NCBI RefSeq assembly: GCF_000176035.2 | Contig: NC_015675.1 | Coordinates: 4,592,001-4,656,000, forward strand | DNA: 64,000 nt | Direction: 5' to 3' | Source of the DNA: Mesorhizobium opportunistum WSM2075 | Lineage (GTDB): Bacteria > Pseudomonadota > Alphaproteobacteria > Rhizobiales > Rhizobiaceae | Shown: positions 44,341 through 51,158 of the stretch, piece by piece | How the letters are laid out: each line of letters opens with the position of its first letter | How positions within the stretch are numbered: the first letter of the stretch is position 1 | Made by a program: the position numbers and the translations under genes | Notes under the pieces: model-generated | Databases searched by the model: none | What the model was told of the DNA's origin: nothing | Seen by the model: only the letters and a program-made list of their open reading frames with translations

Positions 44341-45039
44341 TCAGGGGGTCGGCGCAATCAAAATCTCGTGTCGTGCTTCATCGTGCGAAGCCTGCGGCCA
44401 ACGGACCAGCGAGGCGCGGCCGGCATCGGTGAGACCGTAGAGACCGCGGTCGACACGCGCGAACCAACCATAGACATTGTGCTGCAGAATCTTCGGCGCG
44501 ATCGGTGTCAAGGTCTTCAGGTCGCGCGGCCGCTTGGGTCCATCCATCATCGCGGCGGCGCAGGTGAGGGCGCTCTGGCGGTAGGCGGTCATGATCGGAT
44601 TGCGCGTCCCGCCGCCCACGACCGGATCGCCGCGACGGCGCTGGTGCTCATCGACGATCCGAGAGCGCTTGCGCGCATTCTTGCGCGGCGCCATTGCGAC
44701 CGGGCTGAGCAGCACCTCGACCCGGTCGTTCGCGGTCACGCCGAGCAGGCCGAAGCCGAGCCGACGGCAGAGATTGCGGAACCTGGCGTCGCTTTCGCGC
44801 CCCTTGCCGCGCGCCGACATGCGTGCCGCCAGCCACACTTCGTCGCAAGCGGCCGCACGGTCGACGCCCTGCAGCACCAGTTCCAGATTGAACTGCAGCT
44901 TCAGTTCGCAGATGACCACGACCGGCGGTTCACCCTCGCGCAGCGCGACGATGTCGCAGCCGCCGATTTCCCCTTTCACGACGAAGTCGAGACTTTCGAG
45001 GAACCGCTTCACCGGCGCATAGAGTGAGGTCTCGTTCAT
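44341..45039 (-). CDS. DUF2161 putative PD-(D/E)XK-type phosphodiesterase
   Basis: A 232-aa protein starting MNETSLYAPVKRFLESL. The catalytic-like core is EIGGCDIVALRE (D), then VVICELKLQFN (E-x-K), the layout of PD-(D/E)XK nucleases, followed by helix LVLQGVDRAAACDEVWLA. The C-terminal part has RDLKTLTPIAPKILQHNVYG with a winged-helix feel. Role unknown; related proteins are scattered in Rhizobiales. No partner defence genes are nearby. The frame extends far upstream, but this ATG fits the family. Confidence 0.82.
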   Translation of the reverse strand: MNETSLYAPVKRFLESLDFVVKGEIGGCDIVALREGEPPVVVICELKLQFNLELVLQGVDRAAACDEVWLAARMSARGKGRESDARFRNLCRRLGFGLLGVTANDRVEVLLSPVAMAPRKNARKRSRIVDEHQRRRGDPVVGGGTRNPIMTAYRQSALTCAAAMMDGPKRPRDLKTLTPIAPKILQHNVYGWFARVDRGLYGLTDAGRASLVRWPQASHDEARHEILIAPTP

Positions 45040-45106
45040 GCCGCAAGACTTAGCCGATTCGACGCAAAATGCGTGCCCGTGGAAAGGCGCCCTGGCCTCG
45101 AGGCAA

Positions 45107-45970
45107 TCAGGCGATGCCGCCAATGTCGGGCAAGACCGGCGGCAACGGGCCGTGCTCCGTCGATGCCGGCTGCCGGGCTTCGGGGCCTGGCGCGACGCGA
45201 TCCGATGGCTTCTTGCGGCGCATGAACGGATAGCCGACCTGGCCGAAATAGGTGGACGGGATCGGATCGTCGACGCCGTATTTGTCGGGCACCTTGTCGC
45301 CGGTGGCATTGTAGGTGCCGAACACCAGATCGAGAAAGGGCAACTGCCCGGCGAAGTTCTTGTCATAGGCTTCGCGCTGGTTGGCATGGTGCCAGCGATG
45401 GAACTGCGGGCCGGCGATCAGCCACTTCAACGGGCCGAACGGAATCCGCAGGTTCGAATGAACGAGCATCGTGTGCCCGAGATAGATAAACGAAAAGACG
45501 GCGATCGCGCCTTCCGAGAAGCCAAGCAGAAGGATCGGCGTCAGCGATATCGCCTTGGTGACGATTGCGTCGACCGGGTGGGAGTGGAAGGCCCCGAGCC
45601 AATCCAGTTCCTCAATGCCGTGGTGAACCGCGTGGAACTTCCAAAGTGCCGGGATCTTGTGAAAGGCCCGATGCGCCCAGTAGACGCCGACATCGGTGAT
45701 CAGGGTGATTTCGGCAACCTGCAGCCAGATGGGCTGGCCACTGACGGCCTGCGTTACCGATCGCGGGATGAGGATTGCAACGACGCCGAGGATACCCGCC
45801 GCCATGATGACCATGGCCACCTTTATGATAAAGGCGTTGAACATCAGATAGAGCAGATCGACACCAAGGCCCTTGCGGAAGATCTTCTGCGGCCGCTCGG
45901 CGAACAGATGTTCGAACGGAATGAAGATCAGCGCGCAGATCAACAGCGTCTTGATGCCAAAGATATCCAT
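45107..45970 (-). CDS. Sterol desaturase/fatty-acid hydroxylase family membrane enzyme
   Basis: A 287-aa di-iron membrane oxygenase. Its histidine boxes are HRAFH, then HAVHH, and HRWHH, in the usual order, with four membrane segments. Members hydroxylate or desaturate lipids, carotenoids or sterol-like hopanoids; the substrate is unknown. The ATG at 45970 (MDIFGIKTLLICALIF) matches the common family start; 46036 is an alternative with AAGGAG close upstream. The C-terminus is a short Pro/Arg-rich tail. Confidence 0.9.
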   Translation of the reverse strand: MDIFGIKTLLICALIFIPFEHLFAERPQKIFRKGLGVDLLYLMFNAFIIKVAMVIMAAGILGVVAILIPRSVTQAVSGQPIWLQVAEITLITDVGVYWAHRAFHKIPALWKFHAVHHGIEELDWLGAFHSHPVDAIVTKAISLTPILLLGFSEGAIAVFSFIYLGHTMLVHSNLRIPFGPLKWLIAGPQFHRWHHANQREAYDKNFAGQLPFLDLVFGTYNATGDKVPDKYGVDDPIPSTYFGQVGYPFMRRKKPSDRVAPGPEARQPASTEHGPLPPVLPDIGGIA

Positions 45971-46141
45971 TCGCCCGCCTATCGCCTCGTCTTTCGACAG
46001 CGCCTCCAGCGCTTGCGCTTCCCGAGAGAAGCACATCTCTCCTTTCGAAAGGCTTGATGCCGAGCGTCCGACTATGCCGGGCATGGAGCATGCCGCCCGC
46101 CTGCGTGTCACATCGGTGTCGCACGCGGGCGATATAGGGGG

Positions 46142-46218
46142 AACGCGCGGTCGACGAACGCAGCGTTACGCGCGTCCTCCCAGGACTAACCCCACCGGTC
46201 CCTGCCGGCGGGGTTTTT
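46142..46218 (+). ncRNA. Candidate trans-acting small RNA
   Basis: A strong plus-strand terminator (46188-46218) has no plus-strand gene upstream. A GATATA -10 candidate at 46131-46136 would start an RNA near 46142. That RNA would begin with a perfect 7-bp stem (ACGCGCG at 46143-46149 with CGCGCGT at 46169-46175), expose CCTCCC (46176-46181, complementary to a Shine-Dalgarno) and end in the terminator hairpin. Exposed CUCCC is a feature of AbcR-type sRNAs in Rhizobiales; I could not verify homology. Confidence 0.45.
46188..46218 (+). terminator. Rho-independent terminator of the candidate small RNA
   Basis: AACCCC-A-CCGG pairs with CCGG-C-GGGGTT around TCCCTG, followed by five T in all on the plus strand. 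Orientation is plus only. Confidence 0.8.
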
Positions 46219-46310
46219 CGTTTCAAGGCCCATGTTGATCAAGAACCATGTTGGCGGCCGCGAGTTGTCCTTGCTATCGTGGCATTTGCAGTCAGCAGGG
46301 GATGCCCATC

Positions 46311-46544
46311 ATGGACGCAAATGAAATGAGTGCGATCGGTGACACCCTCATGAGGGTCGTCACGCCCGACATGTCTCCCAAGCAGCTCGTCAAGGCTGCC
46401 AAGAAGGAGCATCCCGGCGCCTCGAAGAAGGATATCGCGAGAGCGGCCTTCTTTTCGATTATCGCAAATGCGGATCAGGACGTCGGCAAGACGAGGAACC
46501 TGCAGGCATTTGCCATCGCCGAACGCACCCAGAGATCCGACTGA
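46311..46544 (+). CDS. Small conserved hypothetical protein
   Basis: A 77-aa protein beginning MDANEMSAIGDTLMRVVTPD. It contains SPKQLVKAAKKEHPGASKKD and IARAAFFSIIANADQD, an all-helical lysine-rich pattern without known motifs. AGGGG lies 9 nt before the ATG at 46311; 46302 is an in-frame alternative. It is not secreted. I recognise only that similar short proteins occur in rhizobia. Confidence 0.75.
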   Translation: MDANEMSAIGDTLMRVVTPDMSPKQLVKAAKKEHPGASKKDIARAAFFSIIANADQDVGKTRNLQAFAIAERTQRSD

Positions 46545-46621
46545 GCAAATCGGACCATCGCCGCACCGCAACGCTTCTCATCGCCGCGGATACGCCGCCC
46601 GACCGGCCACAAGCACGAGCT

Positions 46622-47161
46622 TCAGGAGACCGTGTGGTCCAGGAGTTTTGTGGTCGGGTCACGGCGATGATCGGAATTGGCGCGGTCGATGCCTTCGACG
46701 GTGATCGCCATCGTCCCGTTCTCGATCCTTGCGATCCAACCCTTTGCCTTCATATACCAGAGATGAAACTCGAGATGCTCTCGCGGACAGCCTGACAATC
46801 GCTCAAGCTCGACATCTCCAATGCCGGGATTGTTGACGTCCTGTCTGCGCTTTACATAAAGGAGCGCGAGCAGTCTGGCTTGAATGACGACGTCACGCTC
46901 CATGCCCTTGGTGTTTCCGGCTTCCACGGACAACTCCCGGCTGAGCCCCGCATGGTCCTTGTACTGGATGTCGTACTGCGCACGTTTGACAGGGTCCTTG
47001 AGCGTGTTGTGAGCCTCTACGATTTCGCTGAAGCGCGCCTCATTGCCGGTGGCCTGATTGTCGGGGTGGTAACGCATGGCGAAATAACGAAACACCCGTT
47101 CCAACGTTTCGGAGTTGGCATTCGGGCTGACTTCGAGAACTTCGTAGTAGTCAATGAACAT
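46622..47161 (-). CDS. J-domain (DnaJ-like) protein
   Basis: A 179-aa protein with an N-terminal J domain (residues 1-68): DYYEVLEVSPNANSETLERV, then MRYHPDNQ with the HPD motif that stimulates DnaK. The C-terminal half (VKRRQDVNNPGIGDVELERL and EFHLWYMKAKGWIARIENG) looks like a winged-helix domain. There is no Gly/Phe region or zinc finger, so it is a type III J protein for a specialised client. Confidence 0.92.
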   Translation of the reverse strand: MFIDYYEVLEVSPNANSETLERVFRYFAMRYHPDNQATGNEARFSEIVEAHNTLKDPVKRAQYDIQYKDHAGLSRELSVEAGNTKGMERDVVIQARLLALLYVKRRQDVNNPGIGDVELERLSGCPREHLEFHLWYMKAKGWIARIENGTMAITVEGIDRANSDHRRDPTTKLLDHTVS

Positions 47162-47446
47162 AGCGGCGCTCCCTCAACGCAATCATATATTCATATTGGC
47201 TAAATTAAAGAACGTCCAATGGACAAGTGCGGAACCAAAGCGGTTACGTCAGACCTTTGCTTGCGGCTGTCAAGACTTTGGTCCGGCGTCGATAGCCGGC
47301 TAATGCCAGAAGAAGAGAACGGGGTCAGCACGCATTGGACGCGAGCCTGGGTTGGCGCGCCGGTCCCATGGCTCCCGGATCAGTACAGGGAACGGATGGA
47401 GGGCAGACACTGGGAATGAACAAGGCCGCCTGCGGACATAACGAAG
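47162..47446. other. Intergenic space before the arsR promoter
   Basis: The stretch holds no supported gene. A 66-codon open frame at 47219-47419 has no ribosome-binding site and no recognisable composition. The end of the stretch leads into the arsR promoter. Confidence 0.6.
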
Positions 47447-47499
47447 TTGACACAATCGGCAGGCTGACTTATTTTCGCGTTAGTGGCCACTAACGCGAA
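47447..47499 (+). promoter_or_regulatory. arsR promoter and 26-bp palindromic operator
   Basis: TTGACA (47447-47452), 17 bp, then TATTTT (47470-47475) predict transcription from about 47482-47483, which is the GTG start codon itself. A perfect 26-bp palindrome (47474-47499; half-site TTCGCGTTAGTGG) spans the -10 end, the start site and the first codons. It is the likely self-operator. Confidence 0.75.
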
Positions 47500-47800
47500 T
47501 AGCTGGACGGCGCTGGGCGACCCGACAAGGCGCACGGTTTTCGAGTTGCTGGTCGAACAGCCTTGTTCGGTCACCGAACTGGCTCATGCCTTGCCCGTCA
47601 CCCGGTCGGCGGTTTCGCAACACCTGAAGGTGCTCAAGGATGCCGGGCTCGTGGCGGACACCCGCTCCGGCAAGCAACGCATCTACCGGGTTGATCCAGA
47701 TGGGCTGGCGCGCCTGCGCGCGGAACTTGACCGGTTCTGGAGCAAAACCCTGGCGGCCTACAAGGTTGCCGTCGAGCGGTCATCAGAGGAGCAGAAATGA
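47483..47800 (+). CDS. ArsR-family transcriptional repressor
   Basis: A 105-aa winged-helix regulator: SWTALGDPTRRTVFELLVEQ, then the recognition helix in LPVTRSAVSQHLKVLKDAG and the wing SGKQRIYRVDPDG. No metal-binding cysteines are present, so it is not a classic metal sensor. The GTG at 47483 is forced by a stop 15 nt upstream and no other start codon. It lies inside a palindrome and has no Shine-Dalgarno, so the mRNA is probably leaderless. The AHSA1 gene overlaps by 4 bp. Confidence 0.92.
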   Translation: MATNANSWTALGDPTRRTVFELLVEQPCSVTELAHALPVTRSAVSQHLKVLKDAGLVADTRSGKQRIYRVDPDGLARLRAELDRFWSKTLAAYKVAVERSSEEQK

Positions 47801-48276
47801 GCCCGCAAACCGCACCTACATCCGTGAAGCACTCGATCGTCGTCGAAGCCCCCATTGCAACGGCTTTCAAGGTGTTTACCGAGGACTTCAACAGCTTCAA
47901 GCCGCGCGAGCACAACCTGCTCGCCGTGCCAATCGCAGAGACAGTCTTCGAGCGTCGGGTAGGGGGCAACATCTATGATCGCGGCATCGACGGCAGCGAG
48001 TGCCGATGGGCGCGAGTGCTGGCCTACGAACCGCCCAATCGCCTGCTTCTAAGCTGGGACATCAGTCCCCGGTGGCAGGTCGAAACCGATCTCGACAAGA
48101 CCAGCGAATGGGAAGTCCGGTTCACCGCCGAAACCGAAAACCGGACTCGGGTCGAGATCGAGCACCGGAAACTTGAGCGGCATGGCGACGGCTGGGAAAG
48201 CGTACGCAATGGCGTTGGTGGCGAGCAAGGTTGGCCGCTATATCTGCAGCGGTTCCACGGCCTGTTCTCCCGCTGA
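47797..48276 (+). CDS. SRPBCC (AHSA1-like) domain protein
   Basis: A 159-aa START-like protein: VKHSIVVEAPIATAFKVFTE, then FERRVGGNIYDRGIDGSECR and WARVLAYEPPNRLLLSWDIS. This is the AHSA1/activator-of-Hsp90-like group, common downstream of ArsR regulators in soil bacteria. The cavity binds an unknown hydrophobic ligand. ATGA overlap with arsR and an 18-bp gap to the MAPEG gene indicate an operon. Confidence 0.9.
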   Translation: MSPQTAPTSVKHSIVVEAPIATAFKVFTEDFNSFKPREHNLLAVPIAETVFERRVGGNIYDRGIDGSECRWARVLAYEPPNRLLLSWDISPRWQVETDLDKTSEWEVRFTAETENRTRVEIEHRKLERHGDGWESVRNGVGGEQGWPLYLQRFHGLFSR

Positions 48277-48294
48277 CATTTTGAGAGGTCGGAC

Positions 48295-48705
48295 ATGGAA
48301 GCCTATGGGTTGAGTATCGTTGGAATCCTGGCGCTTTGTCTCGTTTCAGTCCTGCTGGCGATTCTCTCGGGCTCGTCCAAGGGGCGAGCAGGTGTCCTGT
48401 CTGGGCCAATAGTCCCCGCAGACGACGACAATCTGCTTTACCGGATAGACCGCGTACACCTGAATTCGGTCGAGGCGCTGGCGCCCTTTGTCGTGCCTGC
48501 CGTCTTGGCGATGATGGTCGGCGTCGGACCTGTCGTGCTGGCTACACTGGTCTGGCTGCATCTGGCGATCCGCCTTGCTCATTTGGCGATCTACCTGCGC
48601 GGCGGCAACGCCGCCAAGGGAGGCAGCGTCAGCACCATCCTGTACGTCTCGGGAGCCCTCGTCACAGCCGTTCTCATCGTCGTGACAGGCTGGGTCGCGA
48701 TCTAG
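48295..48705 (+). CDS. MAPEG-family membrane protein
   Basis: A 136-aa protein with four hydrophobic helices. RIDRVHLNSVEALAPFVVPA is the MAPEG signature (N, E and hydrophobic run), and RLAHLAIYL supports it. MAPEG proteins conjugate glutathione to lipophilic compounds or act in eicosanoid-like metabolism. It follows an ArsR-AHSA1 pair and probably shares their induction, suggesting a small detoxification unit. GAGAGG is upstream of the ATG. Confidence 0.88.
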   Translation: MEAYGLSIVGILALCLVSVLLAILSGSSKGRAGVLSGPIVPADDDNLLYRIDRVHLNSVEALAPFVVPAVLAMMVGVGPVVLATLVWLHLAIRLAHLAIYLRGGNAAKGGSVSTILYVSGALVTAVLIVVTGWVAI

Positions 48706-48741
48706 GGATTGCGCCGGAAAACACTGAACTGGCGAATTTAA

Positions 48742-48831
48742 TGGCGGAGGGAGTGGGATTCGAACCCACGGTGAACTTGCGCCCACGCCGGTTTTCAAGA
48801 CCGGTGCCTTAAACCGCTCGGCCATCCCTCC
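48742..48831 (-). tRNA. tRNA-Ser (TGA)
   Basis: The minus strand folds as a class II tRNA with acceptor GGAGGGA/TCCCTCC, anticodon stem CCGGT/ACCGG with loop CTTGAAA (anticodon TGA), a long variable arm, T arm GTGGG/CCCAC and encoded CCA. A 6-bp hairpin (GTGATT/AATCAC) lies just before its 5' end. Confidence 0.96.
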
Positions 48832-48927
48832 GTCGTGATTTTTCAATCACTTGGATAGTACACGTCCGGCGGGTTTTCGTCTGCTGGCATCGGATTGGCA
48901 CCGAAGGCATTCCCGACCGGTCGCTGT

Positions 48928-49041
48928 TCATTCCTGTAAAGCGGCATCGAGGGCTGCGTCAACCACCGCTGTGGTGCCTTCCTGCTGTGCCGACAGTTGG
49001 TGCGCATAAATGTTCTGCATGACCAGAATTTTAGCGTGACT
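48928..49041 (-). pseudogene. C-terminal remnant of a tyrosine recombinase (integrase)
   Basis: The minus-strand frame ends at a TGA (48930-48928) and reads SHAKILVMQNIYAHQ, then an Ala/Asp-rich tail to the stop. It aligns with the tyrosine-recombinase end pattern GHxxxxVTMxxYxH, including the nucleophile Tyr. Upstream the frame loses resemblance and no catalytic Arg box is found, so only about 38 residues remain. It lies 97 bp from tRNA-Ser. Confidence 0.55.
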
Positions 49042-49207
49042 GGCGGTCGCGTTTCCGCGCGGCCTCACACGGTGCGGGCAAGGCCGAGAAATCTGGCGAG
49101 CTCCTACATCGAATAAAGTGTTCCGGAACTATTTTAGCACATGCTGATCGAAACGCGGTTCTTGTGAAAGTTCTGTACATGCGTGTGACGTTCGTCGTGG
49201 CAGCGAG
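49042..49207. other. Intergenic stretch beyond the integrase remnant
   Basis: No further recombinase homology and no supported gene. With the remnant and the stretch beside tRNA-Ser it makes a gap of 376 bp without an intact gene. Confidence 0.5.
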
Positions 49208-49468
49208 ATGACCGATCCCAATCAACCCCAGAACGAGCGGCGCTCTCATGCCCGGCAGACCGTTCTGAAGGAAGGGACGATCGTTACCGAGAGTTCGACC
49301 ATAAAATGCTCGATCAGAAACCAGCATGCTCACGGCGCGGAGCTGAGGGTCGACCCGAGCGCCATTGTTCCCGAACGCTTCATCCTGCTCGTGCCGGCGG
49401 ATGATGCCCGATACCGTGCGGCGCTCCGATGGAGACGAAACGACCGCCTGGGCGTGCAGATCTATTGA
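49208..49468 (+). CDS. Short PilZ-domain protein with degenerate motif
   Basis: An 86-aa protein: QNERRSHARQTVLKEGTIV carries the RxxxR c-di-GMP motif (RRSHAR), and RNQHAHGAELRV stands where D/NxSxxG should be, with His and Ala replacing part of it. ERFILLVP and LRWRRNDRLGVQIY complete a minimal PilZ barrel. c-di-GMP binding may be weak or lost. No partner gene is adjacent. Confidence 0.82.
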   Translation: MTDPNQPQNERRSHARQTVLKEGTIVTESSTIKCSIRNQHAHGAELRVDPSAIVPERFILLVPADDARYRAALRWRRNDRLGVQIY

Positions 49469-49522
49469 ACCGTCCCTTGCCGGCGCCATCCCTCTGGTCA
49501 GGCTCGCGACAGCTTACCCAGG

Positions 49523-49528
49523 TATAAT
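49523..49528 (+). promoter_or_regulatory. -10 element (TATAAT) before a small orphan gene
   Basis: A consensus TATAAT 25 bp before the ATG at 49554. No good -35 hexamer is seen at the right spacing. Confidence 0.45.
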
Positions 49529-49553
49529 AGGGGCCTTACAAGCGGAGGTATCC

Positions 49554-49799
49554 ATGGTCTCGGCGATTGGAAGTCAGCATCGGCAAACACCGGAAACCCT
49601 ACTGAAACCCGCAAAGACAGAAACAGGCGAAGGATTTGCGCCGGGCAAAAGCGCAGATAGCGTAGGACATCGCGCCAAGGCCATGGTCGCCGAAACAGGC
49701 GATACTGATCCTGGGGCCCAGGGGCGCGCCGCATCGACGATCGCCAGAATGGATATCACCGTTTTGACGCCCCCGAGCGAAGAGCCGCCTTTGGAGTAG
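49554..49799 (+). CDS. Small hydrophilic orphan protein
   Basis: An 81-aa protein starting MVSAIGSQHRQTPETLLKPA. It is rich in Gly, Ala, Thr, Lys and Pro and appears disordered, ending in MDITVLTPPSEEPPLE. A strong ribosome-binding site (GGAGG, 5 nt gap) and an upstream TATAAT support it as a real gene. No family is recognised. Confidence 0.6.
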   Translation: MVSAIGSQHRQTPETLLKPAKTETGEGFAPGKSADSVGHRAKAMVAETGDTDPGAQGRAASTIARMDITVLTPPSEEPPLE

Positions 49800-49942
49800 G
49801 GCGGCTGCCATCGTCTTCTCGATCGACGATATCGGATTTACCACGTCGGGCAGCAAGGCGTGCCGCAACCGCATCGTTGCTCTAACCGCCCAGAGCATCA
49901 TACCCCATGCGGTCACCTTTTCCCGGCCATACGCGCCGGGCT

Positions 49943-50101
49943 TTACGCGGTCTGAAGCTGGTCGACAGATCCCGTGCCTGACATTGCTATCAAACGTGCA
50001 GCGGCAAACGCGGCCAAAATTACGAAAATAGCCGTCATGTCCAGGAAGGCAGACGACGCAAAAATGCTTGCGCTCTGCTCATAACAGCTTGCGAATTCCA
50101 T
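49943..50101 (-). CDS. Tiny single-span membrane protein
   Basis: A 52-codon frame reading MEFASCYEQSASIFASSAFL, then MTAIFVILAAFAAARLIAMS and a polar tail to TAA. One clear transmembrane helix. GAGGGG lies about 10 nt upstream of the ATG. It sits alone, surrounded by non-coding sequence. Its length and isolation make it tentative. Confidence 0.5.
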   Translation of the reverse strand: MEFASCYEQSASIFASSAFLDMTAIFVILAAFAAARLIAMSGTGSVDQLQTA

Positions 50102-50261
50102 GACGTCTTACCCCTCTGGACCCATTGCATCATGATCCTGCTTCAGACGAAATTCAAGCAGGTGCTAAAATACCCCGGCAAAGATGTTGCCTGGTGGCTT
50201 CCCGTCAGGTGGTGACGTAACGCTTCCATCCCTAGATGGATCTCCGGAGACCCGTCAACTC

Positions 50262-50762
50262 TCACACCGGCGTCGGATTGACCCCGGCAGCCCTCAACTG
50301 GGCGCCGAGCTTGGTCCGAGTGGCACAGGCGGCTTTGTCACCGGCAACGCATTTGTTGTTGGCGGCGGACCAATCCAGCAGGGCAGTGTTTATCCAACTG
50401 CCAGGCGCGCGTGCCACGCCATAAGGTGTTGGTGGCGCGCCGGTCGCGGCGGCTGTTGCCGCGGCGGCGCCTTTCCCGCGAGGTGCGAGCTTCCAACCGC
50501 TGATGATCAGACAGTTCTTCATGTATTGATCCTCGGCGATCGCATTGTCGAGAGCGTTGCCCAGGCCAGCACCGGCAACAAAAGCCGGTGATCCGATCGC
50601 AAGATAACCTTGGTCTACCGATCCTTTCCGCATCTCACATTGAGCATGCGCGACCTCAAAGCTAGGCCCATATCCTATCTGCATGTAGTCATCTTGATTG
50701 CTAGTCTGGCAGCCACAAATTGCGACAGTGGCACCAAGTGCCATCAACGATTTTATTTTCAT
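50262..50762 (-). CDS. Putative lipoprotein of unknown function
   Basis: A 166-aa protein starting MKIKSLMALGATVAICGCQT, a lipoprotein-type signal with the lipidated Cys probably at position 18. The body has FEVAHAQCEMRKGS and NAIAEDQYMKNCLIISGWKL, then an Ala/Thr/Pro-rich linker and a C-terminal region with two cysteines. GGGGGA precedes the ATG. No known family is recognised. Confidence 0.78.
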   Translation of the reverse strand: MKIKSLMALGATVAICGCQTSNQDDYMQIGYGPSFEVAHAQCEMRKGSVDQGYLAIGSPAFVAGAGLGNALDNAIAEDQYMKNCLIISGWKLAPRGKGAAAATAAATGAPPTPYGVARAPGSWINTALLDWSAANNKCVAGDKAACATRTKLGAQLRAAGVNPTPV

Positions 50763-51158
50763 TCCCCCAGCCCCTCCCAAGGCTGAATGATCCTCCCTCA
50801 AAGCTTATGTCAGCGCAAGGGCAGACAATCATTCCGGCAAACCCTGAAAAGTGCACTATCGGGGCACATATGATTTCCGAGAGTAGATATATACAGGGTT
50901 ATTACAATTCCCGAGCTTTGGCATGCACCACCACGAACCTACCGAACGATCGGTCCAGGGCTGGCCGTCGGCACAGCAATGGGAGGGCCACAATCTTGCC
51001 CGGTTCCGGCCACAATCGGTTAATACCGTGATAAACAATTCCTGTGCACAAAGGATCGGGGTTTCAAGGCGTCGTTGGTGTTGTCGAGTGAGTGCTTTGG
51101 CTCCTCCGATGTTCAAACGACGGCGTTTTGAGTGAGACTGTAGGGGATTTCAGGAAAA
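50763..51158. other. Intergenic space between lipoprotein and rlpA
   Basis: 396 bp, AT-richer than its surroundings, between divergent genes. No convincing gene. It must contain the rlpA promoter and probably the lipoprotein promoter, but I could not fix a hexamer pair. Confidence 0.6.

Noticed and set aside
44341..45039. DUF2161 PD-(D/E)XK protein considered as part of a defence system
   Set aside because: Neighbours (DUF930, sterol desaturase) are not defence genes and no partner nuclease, methylase or toxin gene is close.
47219..47419. 66-codon open frame upstream of arsR
   Set aside because: No ribosome-binding site, no hydrophobic or domain pattern, and it lies in a patch with ordinary intergenic character.
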